Program-made: the position numbers and the translations under genes | Source of the DNA: JBNKHG01 sp050290225 | GTDB lineage: Bacteria > Pseudomonadota > Gammaproteobacteria > Pseudomonadales > Cellvibrionaceae | NCBI GenBank assembly: GCA_050290225.1 | Contig: JBNKHG010000036.1 | Span: 62,001-126,000 of the forward strand | Direction of reading: 5' to 3' | Length of the DNA: 64,000 nt | Shown here: piece by piece, positions 26,277-34,750 of the stretch | Layout: the number at the start of each line of letters is the position of its first letter | Numbering within the stretch: the first letter of the stretch is position 1 | Notes under the pieces: generated by a model | Told to the model about the DNA's origin: nothing | The model's database searches: none | What the model saw: the letters and a program-made list of their open reading frames with translations, nothing else

Positions 26277-27938
26277 ATGTATTCAGTCAAAAAAAATCTG
26301 GCACAGCCTGTGTTAATTCTTGTCTGTCTGGCGGCGGCATTTTGTGTTCAGGCCGCAACAGATACATCCGCAAAACCCATGAACATGATATTTGTGCTGG
26401 TGGACGACCTGCGATTTGACGGTATGGGTTTCCTGCAGCCGAAGGTAAAAACCCCAAACATTGATGCCCTCGCGCAGGCGGGTGTGTATTTTCCCAATGC
26501 CGTAGTGACATCTTCATTGTGTTCCCCGAGCCGGGCAACCATCCTGACCGGGCAGACCACCCGCAATCATGGCGTTGTCGACAACAACAACAGCTCAGAA
26601 GAAGGCCTGGTTTTCTTCCCCAAATACCTGCAGCAAGCGGGCTATCAGACTGGGTTCTTCGGTAAGTGGCACATGGGGGATGATACGGACGCACCTCGTG
26701 ACGGCTTTGATCGCTGGGTCAGTTTCAGCGGTCAGGGCGCCTATTACCCGACCGATTACATTCCACCCGAGCTGGCGAAAAAAGGTGTCGTTCAACAACT
26801 GAATGTGGATGGCAAACACGTACCGCAAAAAGGTTATATCACCGATGAATTAACCGACTACGCCCTGGACTGGCTGGATCAAGAACGGGAAAAGTCAAAA
26901 CCGTTTTTTCTCTATTTGAGCCACAAGGCTGTTCACTCCGATGCGACGCCGGCAGAGCGTCACAAGGGGCAATATGACGATGTGGAATTTGAACTTCCGG
27001 ACAGCGCTGCCGATACGCCGGAAAACCGCAAAGGCAAGCCTATGTGGGTGTACAATCAGCGCAATAGCTGGCACGGGATCGATTTTTTCTATGCCAGCGA
27101 TCGCCGCATGACCGACTATTTGAAGGATTATTACGCGACGCTGTCTGCAGTGGATGAGAGTTTGGGAAGGCTGGTCGCTTACTTGCGGGAAAATAATCTG
27201 GTGGAAAGCACATTGGTGGTGTTTTACAGCGATAACGGTTACCTGATCGGTGACCATGGTTTGATAGACAAGCGCAACGCCTACCAGGGCTCTGTCCGCG
27301 TGCCCCTGATTATGTCTGCGCCAGGCCTTTTGCCTGAAGGTATGAGCAATAAGACCACCGTACGCAACCTGGATTTGGCACCCACATTTCTGGAGGTGGC
27401 GAATGTAAAGCCGCCGGCACAATTTGAAGGAAAAAGCTTTCTGCCCATCGCTACCAACGAGGTAACAGAGAAGGACTGGGGTGTGCCGGATTTTACCTAT
27501 GAATATTACTGGGAATGGAGTTTCCCCATGACCCCCACCACCTTCGCCATCCGCCGTGGTCCGTTTAAATATATCCAGTACCATGGGGTGTGGGATATCG
27601 AAGAGCTGTACAACCTGGATAAGGATCCGGATGAAATGCACAACCTGATCAGTGATCCGGATCATCTGGAAAAAGTGATTGAATTACGCGCGGCTTTATA
27701 CCAGCAGTTGGCCAACAACACCGGCCAGCATCATGTGCCTTACAGTGAGCGAAAAGCACCGGGCTTGAACCTGCGGGATAAAAATGGCCCGAAAGCCGCG
27801 CCCTTCCCCCAAGCCTGGAAAGTGGAACCCAACCGGCCCGATAGATTGTACGGCATATTACCCGACACCCCGCTAAAACAGAAAAAGATGCAGCAGGGAA
27901 AACCCTACTCTCGCTTTATGGAGTCGAAGGGAAACTAG
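26277..27938 (+). CDS. Secreted type I sulfatase, glucosamine-6-sulfatase-like
   Basis: 553 residues with a signal peptide (hydrophobic PVLILVCLAAAFCVQA). Formylglycine site C82 lies in SLCSPSRATILTG, followed by NHGVVDN, a pattern typical of N-acetylglucosamine-6-sulfatase-like enzymes. Metal site VLVDDLRFD, GKWHMGDD and YSDNGYLIGDHG are all present. ATG 26277 lies 23 bases after the previous stop, so the two are cotranscribed. Predicted to remove a sulfate ester from an oligosaccharide after uptake or at the cell surface. The subfamily call comes from motif reading only and does not prove the substrate. Charged C-terminal tail, no lipobox. Confidence 0.94.
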   Translation: MYSVKKNLAQPVLILVCLAAAFCVQAATDTSAKPMNMIFVLVDDLRFDGMGFLQPKVKTPNIDALAQAGVYFPNAVVTSSLCSPSRATILTGQTTRNHGVVDNNNSSEEGLVFFPKYLQQAGYQTGFFGKWHMGDDTDAPRDGFDRWVSFSGQGAYYPTDYIPPELAKKGVVQQLNVDGKHVPQKGYITDELTDYALDWLDQEREKSKPFFLYLSHKAVHSDATPAERHKGQYDDVEFELPDSAADTPENRKGKPMWVYNQRNSWHGIDFFYASDRRMTDYLKDYYATLSAVDESLGRLVAYLRENNLVESTLVVFYSDNGYLIGDHGLIDKRNAYQGSVRVPLIMSAPGLLPEGMSNKTTVRNLDLAPTFLEVANVKPPAQFEGKSFLPIATNEVTEKDWGVPDFTYEYYWEWSFPMTPTTFAIRRGPFKYIQYHGVWDIEELYNLDKDPDEMHNLISDPDHLEKVIELRAALYQQLANNTGQHHVPYSERKAPGLNLRDKNGPKAAPFPQAWKVEPNRPDRLYGILPDTPLKQKKMQQGKPYSRFMESKGN

Positions 27939-27980
27939 TTCGCCCCTGCCGGCATAAACGTTGTTCAAGGTCTGAAAAAC

Positions 27981-29669
27981 ATGGATATTTTTCGCGGTCA
28001 CAGAGTGTTGCTATGTGCCCTGTCAATCCTGTCGATGGTAGCCGTTGCCAAACCGGCGCATGACAACCGACCCAATATTTTGTTGATCGTCGCCGAGGAT
28101 ATGAGCAGCCGGGTTGGCGCGTATGGCGACACGGTGGCGCAAACGCCGGCTATCGATGCGCTGGCTCAACAGGGCGTCCGTTACACCAATGTGTTCACGG
28201 CATCCGGGGTATGCGCGCCCAGTCGATCGGCATTGATTACCGGTGTCTACCCCCAATCGATGGGCACCCAGCATATGCGTACCAGTAACCTTGATTACCT
28301 GGCGGTGCCGCCCGCGGAGGTGAAGGCATTTCCCGAACTACTGCGCCGGGCAGGTTATGAGACCGCCAATGCGGTAAAAACGGATTACCAGTTTGGCAAT
28401 CCGTTTACCGTCTGGGACGTCAATGCGGGAAAGCTTTCCACACCACCGGACCTTGCGCTCTGGCGGCGACTGCCCGGAGAGAATCCTTTCTTCGCCATGA
28501 TTAACCTGATGTCGACGCACGAGAGTCGGTTGGCAACAGCGGATACCCGGGGGGTTGGCCACTTTGCCAAAGTGATACGGTCGATTCACGAAAACCGCGC
28601 GAAAAATGTCAAGCCTGTAACCAGTCCCGAGGATGTTGTCGTTCCGCCCTATTATCCCGATACAAAATCTGTGCGGGCCTCAATAGCTCAGCTCTACGAC
28701 AATATCCATTATATGGATGGCGAGGTCGGGCAGATTCTCGCCAATCTGGAAGCCGATGGACTGGCCGATGATACCGTTGTTATCTGGACAACGGACCACG
28801 GTGATGGCTTACCGCGTGCAAAGCGTTCGGTCTATGATTCCGGACTTAAAGTTCCGCTGATCATCCGCTTTCCCGACCGTCTCCATAGCGGCAAGGTAAG
28901 CCCTCAAATGGTGTCGTTTGTTGACCTGGCGCCTGCCATTCTTGGAATGGCAGGCGTCGAGGTGCCCGCGTTCATACAGGGACGGGATTTTCTGAGCAAC
29001 CGCGAACGACGCTACATTTATGCGGCCCGTGATCGCATGAATGAAATATCTGACAGAGTGCGAACAGTGCGTGATAAGCGCTATCAATATATACGCAATT
29101 ACATGCCTGAACTCCCCTATTTCCGACCGCTGTCTTTTCGCGACATGTTTCCCGTCATGCAGGAACTCTGGCGAGGACATCGTCAGCAGACCCTGACAGC
29201 AGCGCAGGCGTTTTATTTTACCGCGCCACGCCCGCCGGAAGAACTCTACGATACCCTGACCGATCCCTTTGAAGTTCACAACCTCGCTGATGATCCCGGC
29301 TATGTTCACATTCTGACCCGCTTGCGCGGCGAAATGGACCGGTGGGAGGAAACGGTGGGTGACAGGAGCAACGAGCCGGAAAAAGCAATGATCGCCCGCA
29401 TGTGGCCAGGTCAAAAACAACCGGTTACCGCTCCGCCGGAGATAAAACTCACGACCGGTAAAGGCGGCACTTTGACTGTGGCACTGGATAGCGCCACACC
29501 CGGTGCATCGATTGGCTATCGACTTGGCTTTCCCGGGCGGGAGATGCCCTGGCAACTCTATTCGCAACCCGTCCGCTTGCCGGAAGGGGGACGGCTTGAA
29601 GCAAAAGCCGTTCGTTATGGGTTTACTGAAAGCGACGTTCGCGTTGTTGATCCGGATGAGAAGCCATAG
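27981..29669 (+). CDS. Secreted type I sulfatase, N-sulfoglucosamine sulfohydrolase-like
   Basis: 562 residues with a short signal peptide (VLLCALSILSMVAVA). Formylglycine site C78 lies in GVCAPSRSALITGVYPQSMG and is followed by QHMRTSN. With LLIVAEDMSSRVGAYGD at the metal site this resembles heparan N-sulfatase (S1_8-type) enzymes, a group that in bacteria also includes O-sulfatases on other glycans. ITTDHG-type metal residues are present (WTTDHGDGLP). The C-terminal ~90 residues (from about 470) form an extra module (LTTGKGGTLTVALDSATPGA) resembling a chitobiase/beta-hexosaminidase C-terminal-like domain that often trails sulfatases. It lies 42 bases after the preceding sulfatase and 6 bases before the GH3 gene. 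Confidence 0.93.
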   Translation: MDIFRGHRVLLCALSILSMVAVAKPAHDNRPNILLIVAEDMSSRVGAYGDTVAQTPAIDALAQQGVRYTNVFTASGVCAPSRSALITGVYPQSMGTQHMRTSNLDYLAVPPAEVKAFPELLRRAGYETANAVKTDYQFGNPFTVWDVNAGKLSTPPDLALWRRLPGENPFFAMINLMSTHESRLATADTRGVGHFAKVIRSIHENRAKNVKPVTSPEDVVVPPYYPDTKSVRASIAQLYDNIHYMDGEVGQILANLEADGLADDTVVIWTTDHGDGLPRAKRSVYDSGLKVPLIIRFPDRLHSGKVSPQMVSFVDLAPAILGMAGVEVPAFIQGRDFLSNRERRYIYAARDRMNEISDRVRTVRDKRYQYIRNYMPELPYFRPLSFRDMFPVMQELWRGHRQQTLTAAQAFYFTAPRPPEELYDTLTDPFEVHNLADDPGYVHILTRLRGEMDRWEETVGDRSNEPEKAMIARMWPGQKQPVTAPPEIKLTTGKGGTLTVALDSATPGASIGYRLGFPGREMPWQLYSQPVRLPEGGRLEAKAVRYGFTESDVRVVDPDEKP

Positions 29670-29675
29670 AGAATA

Positions 29676-31733
29676 ATGAACAGGTTGATTTTAGCGATGA
29701 AAGAAAAAGCGTCAAACGTCCCCGGGTTTTTGAGGGTATTGCCAGCGTTGTCCCTGTTCCTGACAACGCTTTTACAGGGCTGCGGCGAACAAAAGCCTGT
29801 TATCGGCCCGGACCATGCGAAGCCGGTGTCAGTCGATAGCCGTGTAAAAAAGGTCATTGTTCAGGATGGATTGCGTTTCCGGGACCTGAACGGCGACGGT
29901 AAGCTCAACCCCTATGAAGATTGGCGATTAACGGCCGGTGACCGGGCTGATGATTTGATCCGTCGAATGACCGTCGCGGAAAAAGCGGGCACCATGATGC
30001 ATTCGACCTTGCCCGGTCGGGGCGGTTTTTCCGGGCGATCTGCAGAGGGTTATGATTTTGAGGCACTGACTCCCCTGCTGACTGAACGGCATGTATCCAG
30101 TTTTATCTCCCGTTTAAGCCTTCCGCCGGCGCGGCTGGCCGAACAGAACAATCAGGTGCAAGCCATTGCCGAAGCAACGCGCCTGGGTATCCCGGTGACG
30201 ATCAGCACCGACCCGCGCCACCATTTCCAGTATGTACTGGGTGCCAGTTCCGAGGGTGGTGGTTTTTCCCAATGGCCGGAGCCGCTCGGCTTTGCGGCAC
30301 TGCGCGATCCGGCGCTGGTGCGGGAATTCGGCGACATTGCCCGGCGCGAATACCGCGCCGTGGGATTGCACATGGCGCTGTCGCCCCAGGCCGACCTGGC
30401 CACTGAACCGCGCTGGCCTCGCCTGACCGCCACCTTCGGCAGCAATGCCGCACTCACCAGCGACCTTGTTGGCGCCTATGTCACCGGTTTTCAGGGCAGT
30501 GAAACCGGTCTCGCCACCAACGGCGTCATGACCGTCGTTAAGCACTGGGTTGGCTACGGCGCAACCGCCGACGGCTACGACAGCCACAATTACTACGGCC
30601 GCTACGCCCGTCTGGACGGCGATACACTGCAGCCCCATATCGACGCCTTCGCCGGGGCCTTTTCCGCCCGTAGCGGCGGTATCATGCCCACCTACCCGAT
30701 CCTGCAGGGTGTCGAGATCAAGGGCGAGCCACTGGAACCGGTGGGCGCCGGTTTTAGCAGGCAATTGCTCACCGAATTGTTGCGAGACCAGTACCACTAC
30801 CCAGGGATCATCCTGTCTGACTGGGCTATCACCCGGGATTGTTCACCCGCCTGCCGCGCCCCGACAAAGCCCCAGGGCACCGATGCGATCGCTATGCCCT
30901 GGGGTGTGGAGTCCCTGACTCCCTACGCCCGGTTTGTCAAAGGTGTCGAGGCCGGTCTTGATCAGTTCGGTGGTACACACGAGACCGAACACCTGATCAA
31001 GGCGGTCGAGGATGGCCGCCTCAGCGAAAACCGTCTGGATGAATCAGTGCGACGCATCCTGATTTCGAAGTTCCAGCTGGGTTTGTTTGAAAATCCCTAC
31101 GTTGATCCGGCTCGCGCTGAACAAGTGGTCGCCGCGAAGGCTTTCATCGCCAGGGCCGATGAAGTACAGCGAGAAGCCCAGGTCCTGTTGGAAAATACCG
31201 ATGGGCTCCTCCCGTTAGCGGCCGACAAACGCAAGGTCTTTCTATTCGGTATGGCGCCGACCGCAGCCGAAGCCGCCGGGTTGACCGTGGTGAAGACGCC
31301 GGCTCAGGCGGACTTTGCCATCATCCGTACCGAGACCCCTTCCGAGATGCTGCATCCCAATCATTTCTTTGGCCGTCGCCAGCACGAAGGCCGGCTGGAT
31401 TTTCGCGACGGGGATGCCGCCTATGAGGCCCTTAAAGCCGCCAGCGCTGAGGTGCCCACTGTGTTCGCCATTTTCCTTGACCGGCCTGCCGTGCTTTCCA
31501 ATATCCGCACCAAGGCAAGCGCCATCCTCGGCAACTTCGGTGCCAGCGATGCCGCGGTATTGGATGTGGTACTGGGCCGGGCCAGGGCCCGGGGGCGGCT
31601 GCCGTTCGAACTGCCGGTTTCCATGGAGGCTGTCGAGTCCCAGCACCCGGCCGTCGCCGATGACAGCCCCAACCCGCTTTATCCCTTCGGCACCGGTGAG
31701 GTAATGCCGTCAGGGCGTCTTAGTCGTGAGTAG
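29676..31733 (+). CDS. Glycoside hydrolase family 3 lipoprotein
   Basis: 685 residues. The lipoprotein signal ends in LTTLLQGC (lipobox Cys about residue 36), so it is probably anchored to a membrane facing the periplasm. An EF-hand-like loop (DLNGDGKLNPYEDW, about residues 69-82) precedes the (beta/alpha)8 barrel. The catalytic nucleophile is expected at D382 in GIILSDWAIT, with VVKHWVGYG as the usual substrate-binding KH motif. The C-terminal alpha/beta sandwich (LLENTDGLLPL, later VFAIFLDRPAV) is present, and the product ends PLYPFGTGEV. Members are exo-beta-glycosidases (glucose, xylose or N-acetylhexosamine). It starts 6 bases after the third sulfatase stop, in one operon, and presumably cleaves the desulfated oligosaccharide. 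ATG 29697 is an alternative start. Confidence 0.92.
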   Translation: MNRLILAMKEKASNVPGFLRVLPALSLFLTTLLQGCGEQKPVIGPDHAKPVSVDSRVKKVIVQDGLRFRDLNGDGKLNPYEDWRLTAGDRADDLIRRMTVAEKAGTMMHSTLPGRGGFSGRSAEGYDFEALTPLLTERHVSSFISRLSLPPARLAEQNNQVQAIAEATRLGIPVTISTDPRHHFQYVLGASSEGGGFSQWPEPLGFAALRDPALVREFGDIARREYRAVGLHMALSPQADLATEPRWPRLTATFGSNAALTSDLVGAYVTGFQGSETGLATNGVMTVVKHWVGYGATADGYDSHNYYGRYARLDGDTLQPHIDAFAGAFSARSGGIMPTYPILQGVEIKGEPLEPVGAGFSRQLLTELLRDQYHYPGIILSDWAITRDCSPACRAPTKPQGTDAIAMPWGVESLTPYARFVKGVEAGLDQFGGTHETEHLIKAVEDGRLSENRLDESVRRILISKFQLGLFENPYVDPARAEQVVAAKAFIARADEVQREAQVLLENTDGLLPLAADKRKVFLFGMAPTAAEAAGLTVVKTPAQADFAIIRTETPSEMLHPNHFFGRRQHEGRLDFRDGDAAYEALKAASAEVPTVFAIFLDRPAVLSNIRTKASAILGNFGASDAAVLDVVLGRARARGRLPFELPVSMEAVESQHPAVADDSPNPLYPFGTGEVMPSGRLSRE

Positions 31734-31823
31734 GGCCACCCTTCACTGTCGCCGGCCTGCGCTGAGTGAGGGGTGAACGGATAGATATTGAATCAACAGA
31801 CAGATATTAACCAGGGGATAGCA

Positions 31824-33095
31824 ATGGCTGGATATTCAGGATCAACAAGTTTAGAGCGCAATTATCAGGACAACAGCGAAGCGACAAACTACAGGTTTGC
31901 TCTGGTCGCCCTGACGTCGCTGTTTTTTATGTGGGGCTTTATCACCTGTCTCAATGACATTCTCATACCCCACCTGAAAAGTGTCTTTTCCCTGAATTAC
32001 ACCCAAGCGATGTTGATTCAGTTCTGTTTTTTCGGCGCCTATTTTCTGATTTCCCTTCCAGCGGGCGCACTGGTAAAACAGATCGGCTATAAGAAAGGCA
32101 TCGTTGCCGGTTTGCTGATTGCCAGTGTGGGTTGCCTGCTGTTCTACCCTGCCGCAAACAGTCTCAGCTACCCGCTTTTCCTGGGGGGACTTTTTGTCCT
32201 GGCATCCGGTATCACTGTCCTCCAGGTCTCCGCCAATCCCTATGTGACAGCGCTTGGCGCACCTGAAACCGCATCCAGTCGACTCAACCTGACCCAGGCG
32301 TTCAACTCCCTGGGGACTACTGTAGCGCCTTTCTTTGGCGCCCTGTTGATTCTGTCGGCCGCCACAGCTGGCGTCAGTACCATGGCGAGCGCCCAAAGCG
32401 ACGCCGAGACGGTCAAGCTCCCCTATCTGCTGTTGGCCTCTGCCCTGATGCTGTTAGCCATCATTTTTGGACAGCTGAAACTGCCAAACATCGGTTCACA
32501 CACCGCCAGTGAACCACAGCTAAAGGATTCCGGCTCTGCCTGGTCTTACCCCCATCTGGTGCTGGGTGCCTTGGCGATCTTCCTCTATGTTGGCGCGGAA
32601 GTTTCCATCGGCAGTTTTCTGGTGAATTTTTTGGGGCTGCAAGAGATCGCCGGTTTGAGCGAAGCCGACGCTGCGCACTATATTGCCTTCTACTGGGGGG
32701 GAGCCATGGTGGGTCGCTTTATCGGTGCCATCCTGATGCGCCGCGTGCGTCCGGGCCTGGTATTGGCTTGCCATGCCGCCGGCGCCATCGCACTGGTAAG
32801 TACCGCGATTCTCGGCAGTGGCTCGCTGGCAATGTGGGCAATACTCTTGGTTGGCTTGTGTAATTCCATCATGTTCCCCACCATTTTCAGCCTGGCCGTC
32901 AACAAACTCGGACGCCACACCAGTCAGGGATCGGGTATTCTATGCCTGGCGATTGTGGGCGGTGCATTGGTTCCCCTTCTGCAGGGCGTGCTGGCCGACA
33001 GCATTGGTATCCAACTGGGGTTCGCCCTGACGGTCGTTTGTTACGGCTATATCGCCTTCTATGGTTTGAAAGGCTCACAAGTACGTGTCCATTGA
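31824..33095 (+). CDS. FucP/GluP-type sugar:H+ symporter (MFS)
   Basis: About 423 residues with 12 hydrophobic segments. FFMWGFITCLNDILIPHLKS and VLQVSANPYVTALG are signatures of the fucose/glucose/galactose:H+ symporter (FHS) branch of the major facilitator superfamily. It lies in the inner membrane. ATG 31824 has AGGGG seven bases upstream and is preferred to the in-frame TTG at 31788. It is the last gene of the sulfatase/GH3 run, 90 bases after the GH3 stop, so it most likely imports the monosaccharide released by the GH3 enzyme. Fucose, glucose, galactose and N-acetylglucosamine all occur as substrates in this group, so the sugar is not fixed. Confidence 0.93.
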   Translation: MAGYSGSTSLERNYQDNSEATNYRFALVALTSLFFMWGFITCLNDILIPHLKSVFSLNYTQAMLIQFCFFGAYFLISLPAGALVKQIGYKKGIVAGLLIASVGCLLFYPAANSLSYPLFLGGLFVLASGITVLQVSANPYVTALGAPETASSRLNLTQAFNSLGTTVAPFFGALLILSAATAGVSTMASAQSDAETVKLPYLLLASALMLLAIIFGQLKLPNIGSHTASEPQLKDSGSAWSYPHLVLGALAIFLYVGAEVSIGSFLVNFLGLQEIAGLSEADAAHYIAFYWGGAMVGRFIGAILMRRVRPGLVLACHAAGAIALVSTAILGSGSLAMWAILLVGLCNSIMFPTIFSLAVNKLGRHTSQGSGILCLAIVGGALVPLLQGVLADSIGIQLGFALTVVCYGYIAFYGLKGSQVRVH

Positions 33096-33448
33096 GGCGT
33101 GCAAAACACTGTCTGGGGGTCCCATGGGCACGCACCACCCTTGTCGTTGTACCACGGATCCCCTTATTGATAGAGCGACTGGATTCTGTGGTACTGTTCC
33201 GTCAGTGATGGCTGTATAAAATATAACCATTCAAGGGGTGTCATTTGGAAAAAGGCGATAGCAGATGTGGCTTTTTCAGTGGCGGTAACTACCGATCCGC
33301 GTTCGCAACCTGCACCCTGTGGCGCAATGAAAGCATCACAAAAATGCCAAGTGCCGCAATAAGCCTGCAGAAATTTTGATTGCCACAGATTAATATCTCA
33401 ATTATTTTAGCCGATGCAAAATAGAATCATTTTACGAGGAGATTAAAT
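33096..33448. other. Intergenic region, nothing recognised
   Basis: 353 bases between the sugar permease and a small secreted protein. I found no convincing gene, RNA or terminator. The end carries a ribosome site (ACGAGGAG) for the gene at 33449. Confidence 0.6.
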
Positions 33449-33796
33449 ATGTTTGCCACCCAATGCGTCCGAGTTGCAGCATTAACGGCACTGTTGTTCA
33501 GCACTTTAAGCCACGCCGACTGCAGCCGCCCGGATGCTCCGGCCATACCCGATGGCAGTAAAGCCACCAAAGAGCAGATGATCGAGGGTCAGCAAGCGGT
33601 AAAAGCTTATATGGCCGGCACTAACCAGTATCTGGAATGCCTGACTCAACAATCGAAAGACAGCGCTGAAACCGACACGGACGAAACCAAGGCTGTACGA
33701 TTGCAGTCCTATAACGCCGCCGTTACCGATATGGAAGAAGTCGCAGCCTCATTTAATGGTGAAATTAAGAAGTGGAAGGCACAGGGTGCCGAGTAA
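33449..33796 (+). CDS. Small secreted protein, unknown function
   Basis: 115 residues. ATG 33449 follows GAGGAG at good spacing. The signal peptide (CVRVAALTALLFSTLSHA) should be cleaved before DCSRPDAPAIP. The mature part is about 90 residues, mostly polar helix, with two Cys (DCSRP and LECLTQ), which could form one disulfide. Charged, Glu/Lys/Gln-rich stretches (KDSAETDTDETKAVRLQSYN, VAASFNGEIKKW) suggest a coiled or helical-bundle periplasmic protein. No known domain is recognised. It is isolated between the glycan locus and the convergent nucleotide-metabolism genes. Coding is supported by the ribosome site, signal peptide and absence of overlapping genes. Confidence 0.8.
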   Translation: MFATQCVRVAALTALLFSTLSHADCSRPDAPAIPDGSKATKEQMIEGQQAVKAYMAGTNQYLECLTQQSKDSAETDTDETKAVRLQSYNAAVTDMEEVAASFNGEIKKWKAQGAE

Positions 33797-33833
33797 CGTT
33801 TCAGTTAAATTCCCCGTTTCCGCACGACGTTAA

Positions 33834-34745
33834 CTACTCCGGATAGCCTTTTTTATCCAGCGCCCCGACCAACAGGGGCGCAAGATCAATCTGATTGGTG
33901 ACATGAGGAATGGAATTGCAGGTGGCAATCCTGCCTGCACCGGCATGCTGAAGTTCCCGGTAGGCGTCGCCCGCAAAAACGGCGTGAATGCCGATACACA
34001 ATGGCGGGTTGGGCAAGCACTTTTTCAGGTGTCCCACGGTTTCTATCATGGTGTGTGCCGTTGAGATGATATCGTCTACCAGTACCGGTGTATGGGTTTG
34101 CCAACGCTCGACTTCCGGCACCGATACCGATACGTTCTTGTCGCCGTAACGCGTTTTCTCCAGCACAGTGCTGGGCGCCCCGATCTGGGATGCCACCGTT
34201 GACACCCATTGCGCGCTCTCTTCATCCGGTCCGATAAGAAGAGGCATGTCCACTTCCTGTTTGATCCACCTGGCGATATAGGGCGCGGCGTGTAATGCCC
34301 TGGAGGGAACCCCGTAGATCTCCTCCAGGCGCCGATAACGGTGCAGATGAGGATCGACCGTCAGCAACCAGTCAATCTGCTGTGAAAGTACACGGGCGAA
34401 ATGGCGGGAGGTAATCGCCTCCCCTTCGTGAAACCGTTTGTCCTGCCGCATATAGCCAAGGTAGGGTGCCACAAGGCCCACTGATTCAGCGCCCAGCTCC
34501 CGTGCGGTTTGTGCCGTAAACAACAGAGGCAGAAACTTTTTGTCGGGGTGGTTCAGGCTACACAGTAATACCACCCTCCTTCCACGGACTTCACTGAGTA
34601 GTCGCACGTAACTTTCCCCATCCGGGAAGCGGCGCACCTGAAGTTCTCCCTGCTGCCAATCCAATTGCCGGGCAAGACCGGTGAACAGGGTTTTATGGTC
34701 ATCCAAACAAAAGAGTATGGGTTTGTGGGGGCTGGCCTCTGACAT
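33834..34745 (-). CDS. Ribose-phosphate pyrophosphokinase-like protein
   Basis: 303 residues, similar in plan to PRPP synthetase, which makes PRPP from ribose 5-phosphate and ATP. It has two phosphoribosyltransferase-fold halves: DGESYVRLLSEVRGRRVVLL near the start, LTVDPHLHRY in the middle, and the PRPP-binding loop PVLVDDIISTAHTMIETV near residues 225-242. It differs in detail from housekeeping Prs (DPDEESAQWVS-type flexible loop), so it is probably a second, divergent copy. It lies 5 bases downstream of the phosphorylase gene, so it is translationally linked to it. The pairing suggests ribose-phosphate recycling from nucleosides or nucleotides. Gene symbol withheld because a standard prsA is expected elsewhere. 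Confidence 0.88.
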   Translation of the reverse strand: MSEASPHKPILFCLDDHKTLFTGLARQLDWQQGELQVRRFPDGESYVRLLSEVRGRRVVLLCSLNHPDKKFLPLLFTAQTARELGAESVGLVAPYLGYMRQDKRFHEGEAITSRHFARVLSQQIDWLLTVDPHLHRYRRLEEIYGVPSRALHAAPYIARWIKQEVDMPLLIGPDEESAQWVSTVASQIGAPSTVLEKTRYGDKNVSVSVPEVERWQTHTPVLVDDIISTAHTMIETVGHLKKCLPNPPLCIGIHAVFAGDAYRELQHAGAGRIATCNSIPHVTNQIDLAPLLVGALDKKGYPE

Positions 34746-34750
34746 ATCAC

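Noticed and set aside
26895..27665. 256-codon minus-strand frame opposite the second sulfatase
   Set aside because: Antisense shadow: no domain, no start site, and the plus strand has a complete sulfatase.
28809..29567. 252-codon minus-strand frame opposite the third sulfatase
   Set aside because: Antisense shadow of a well-supported gene; composition is not protein-like.
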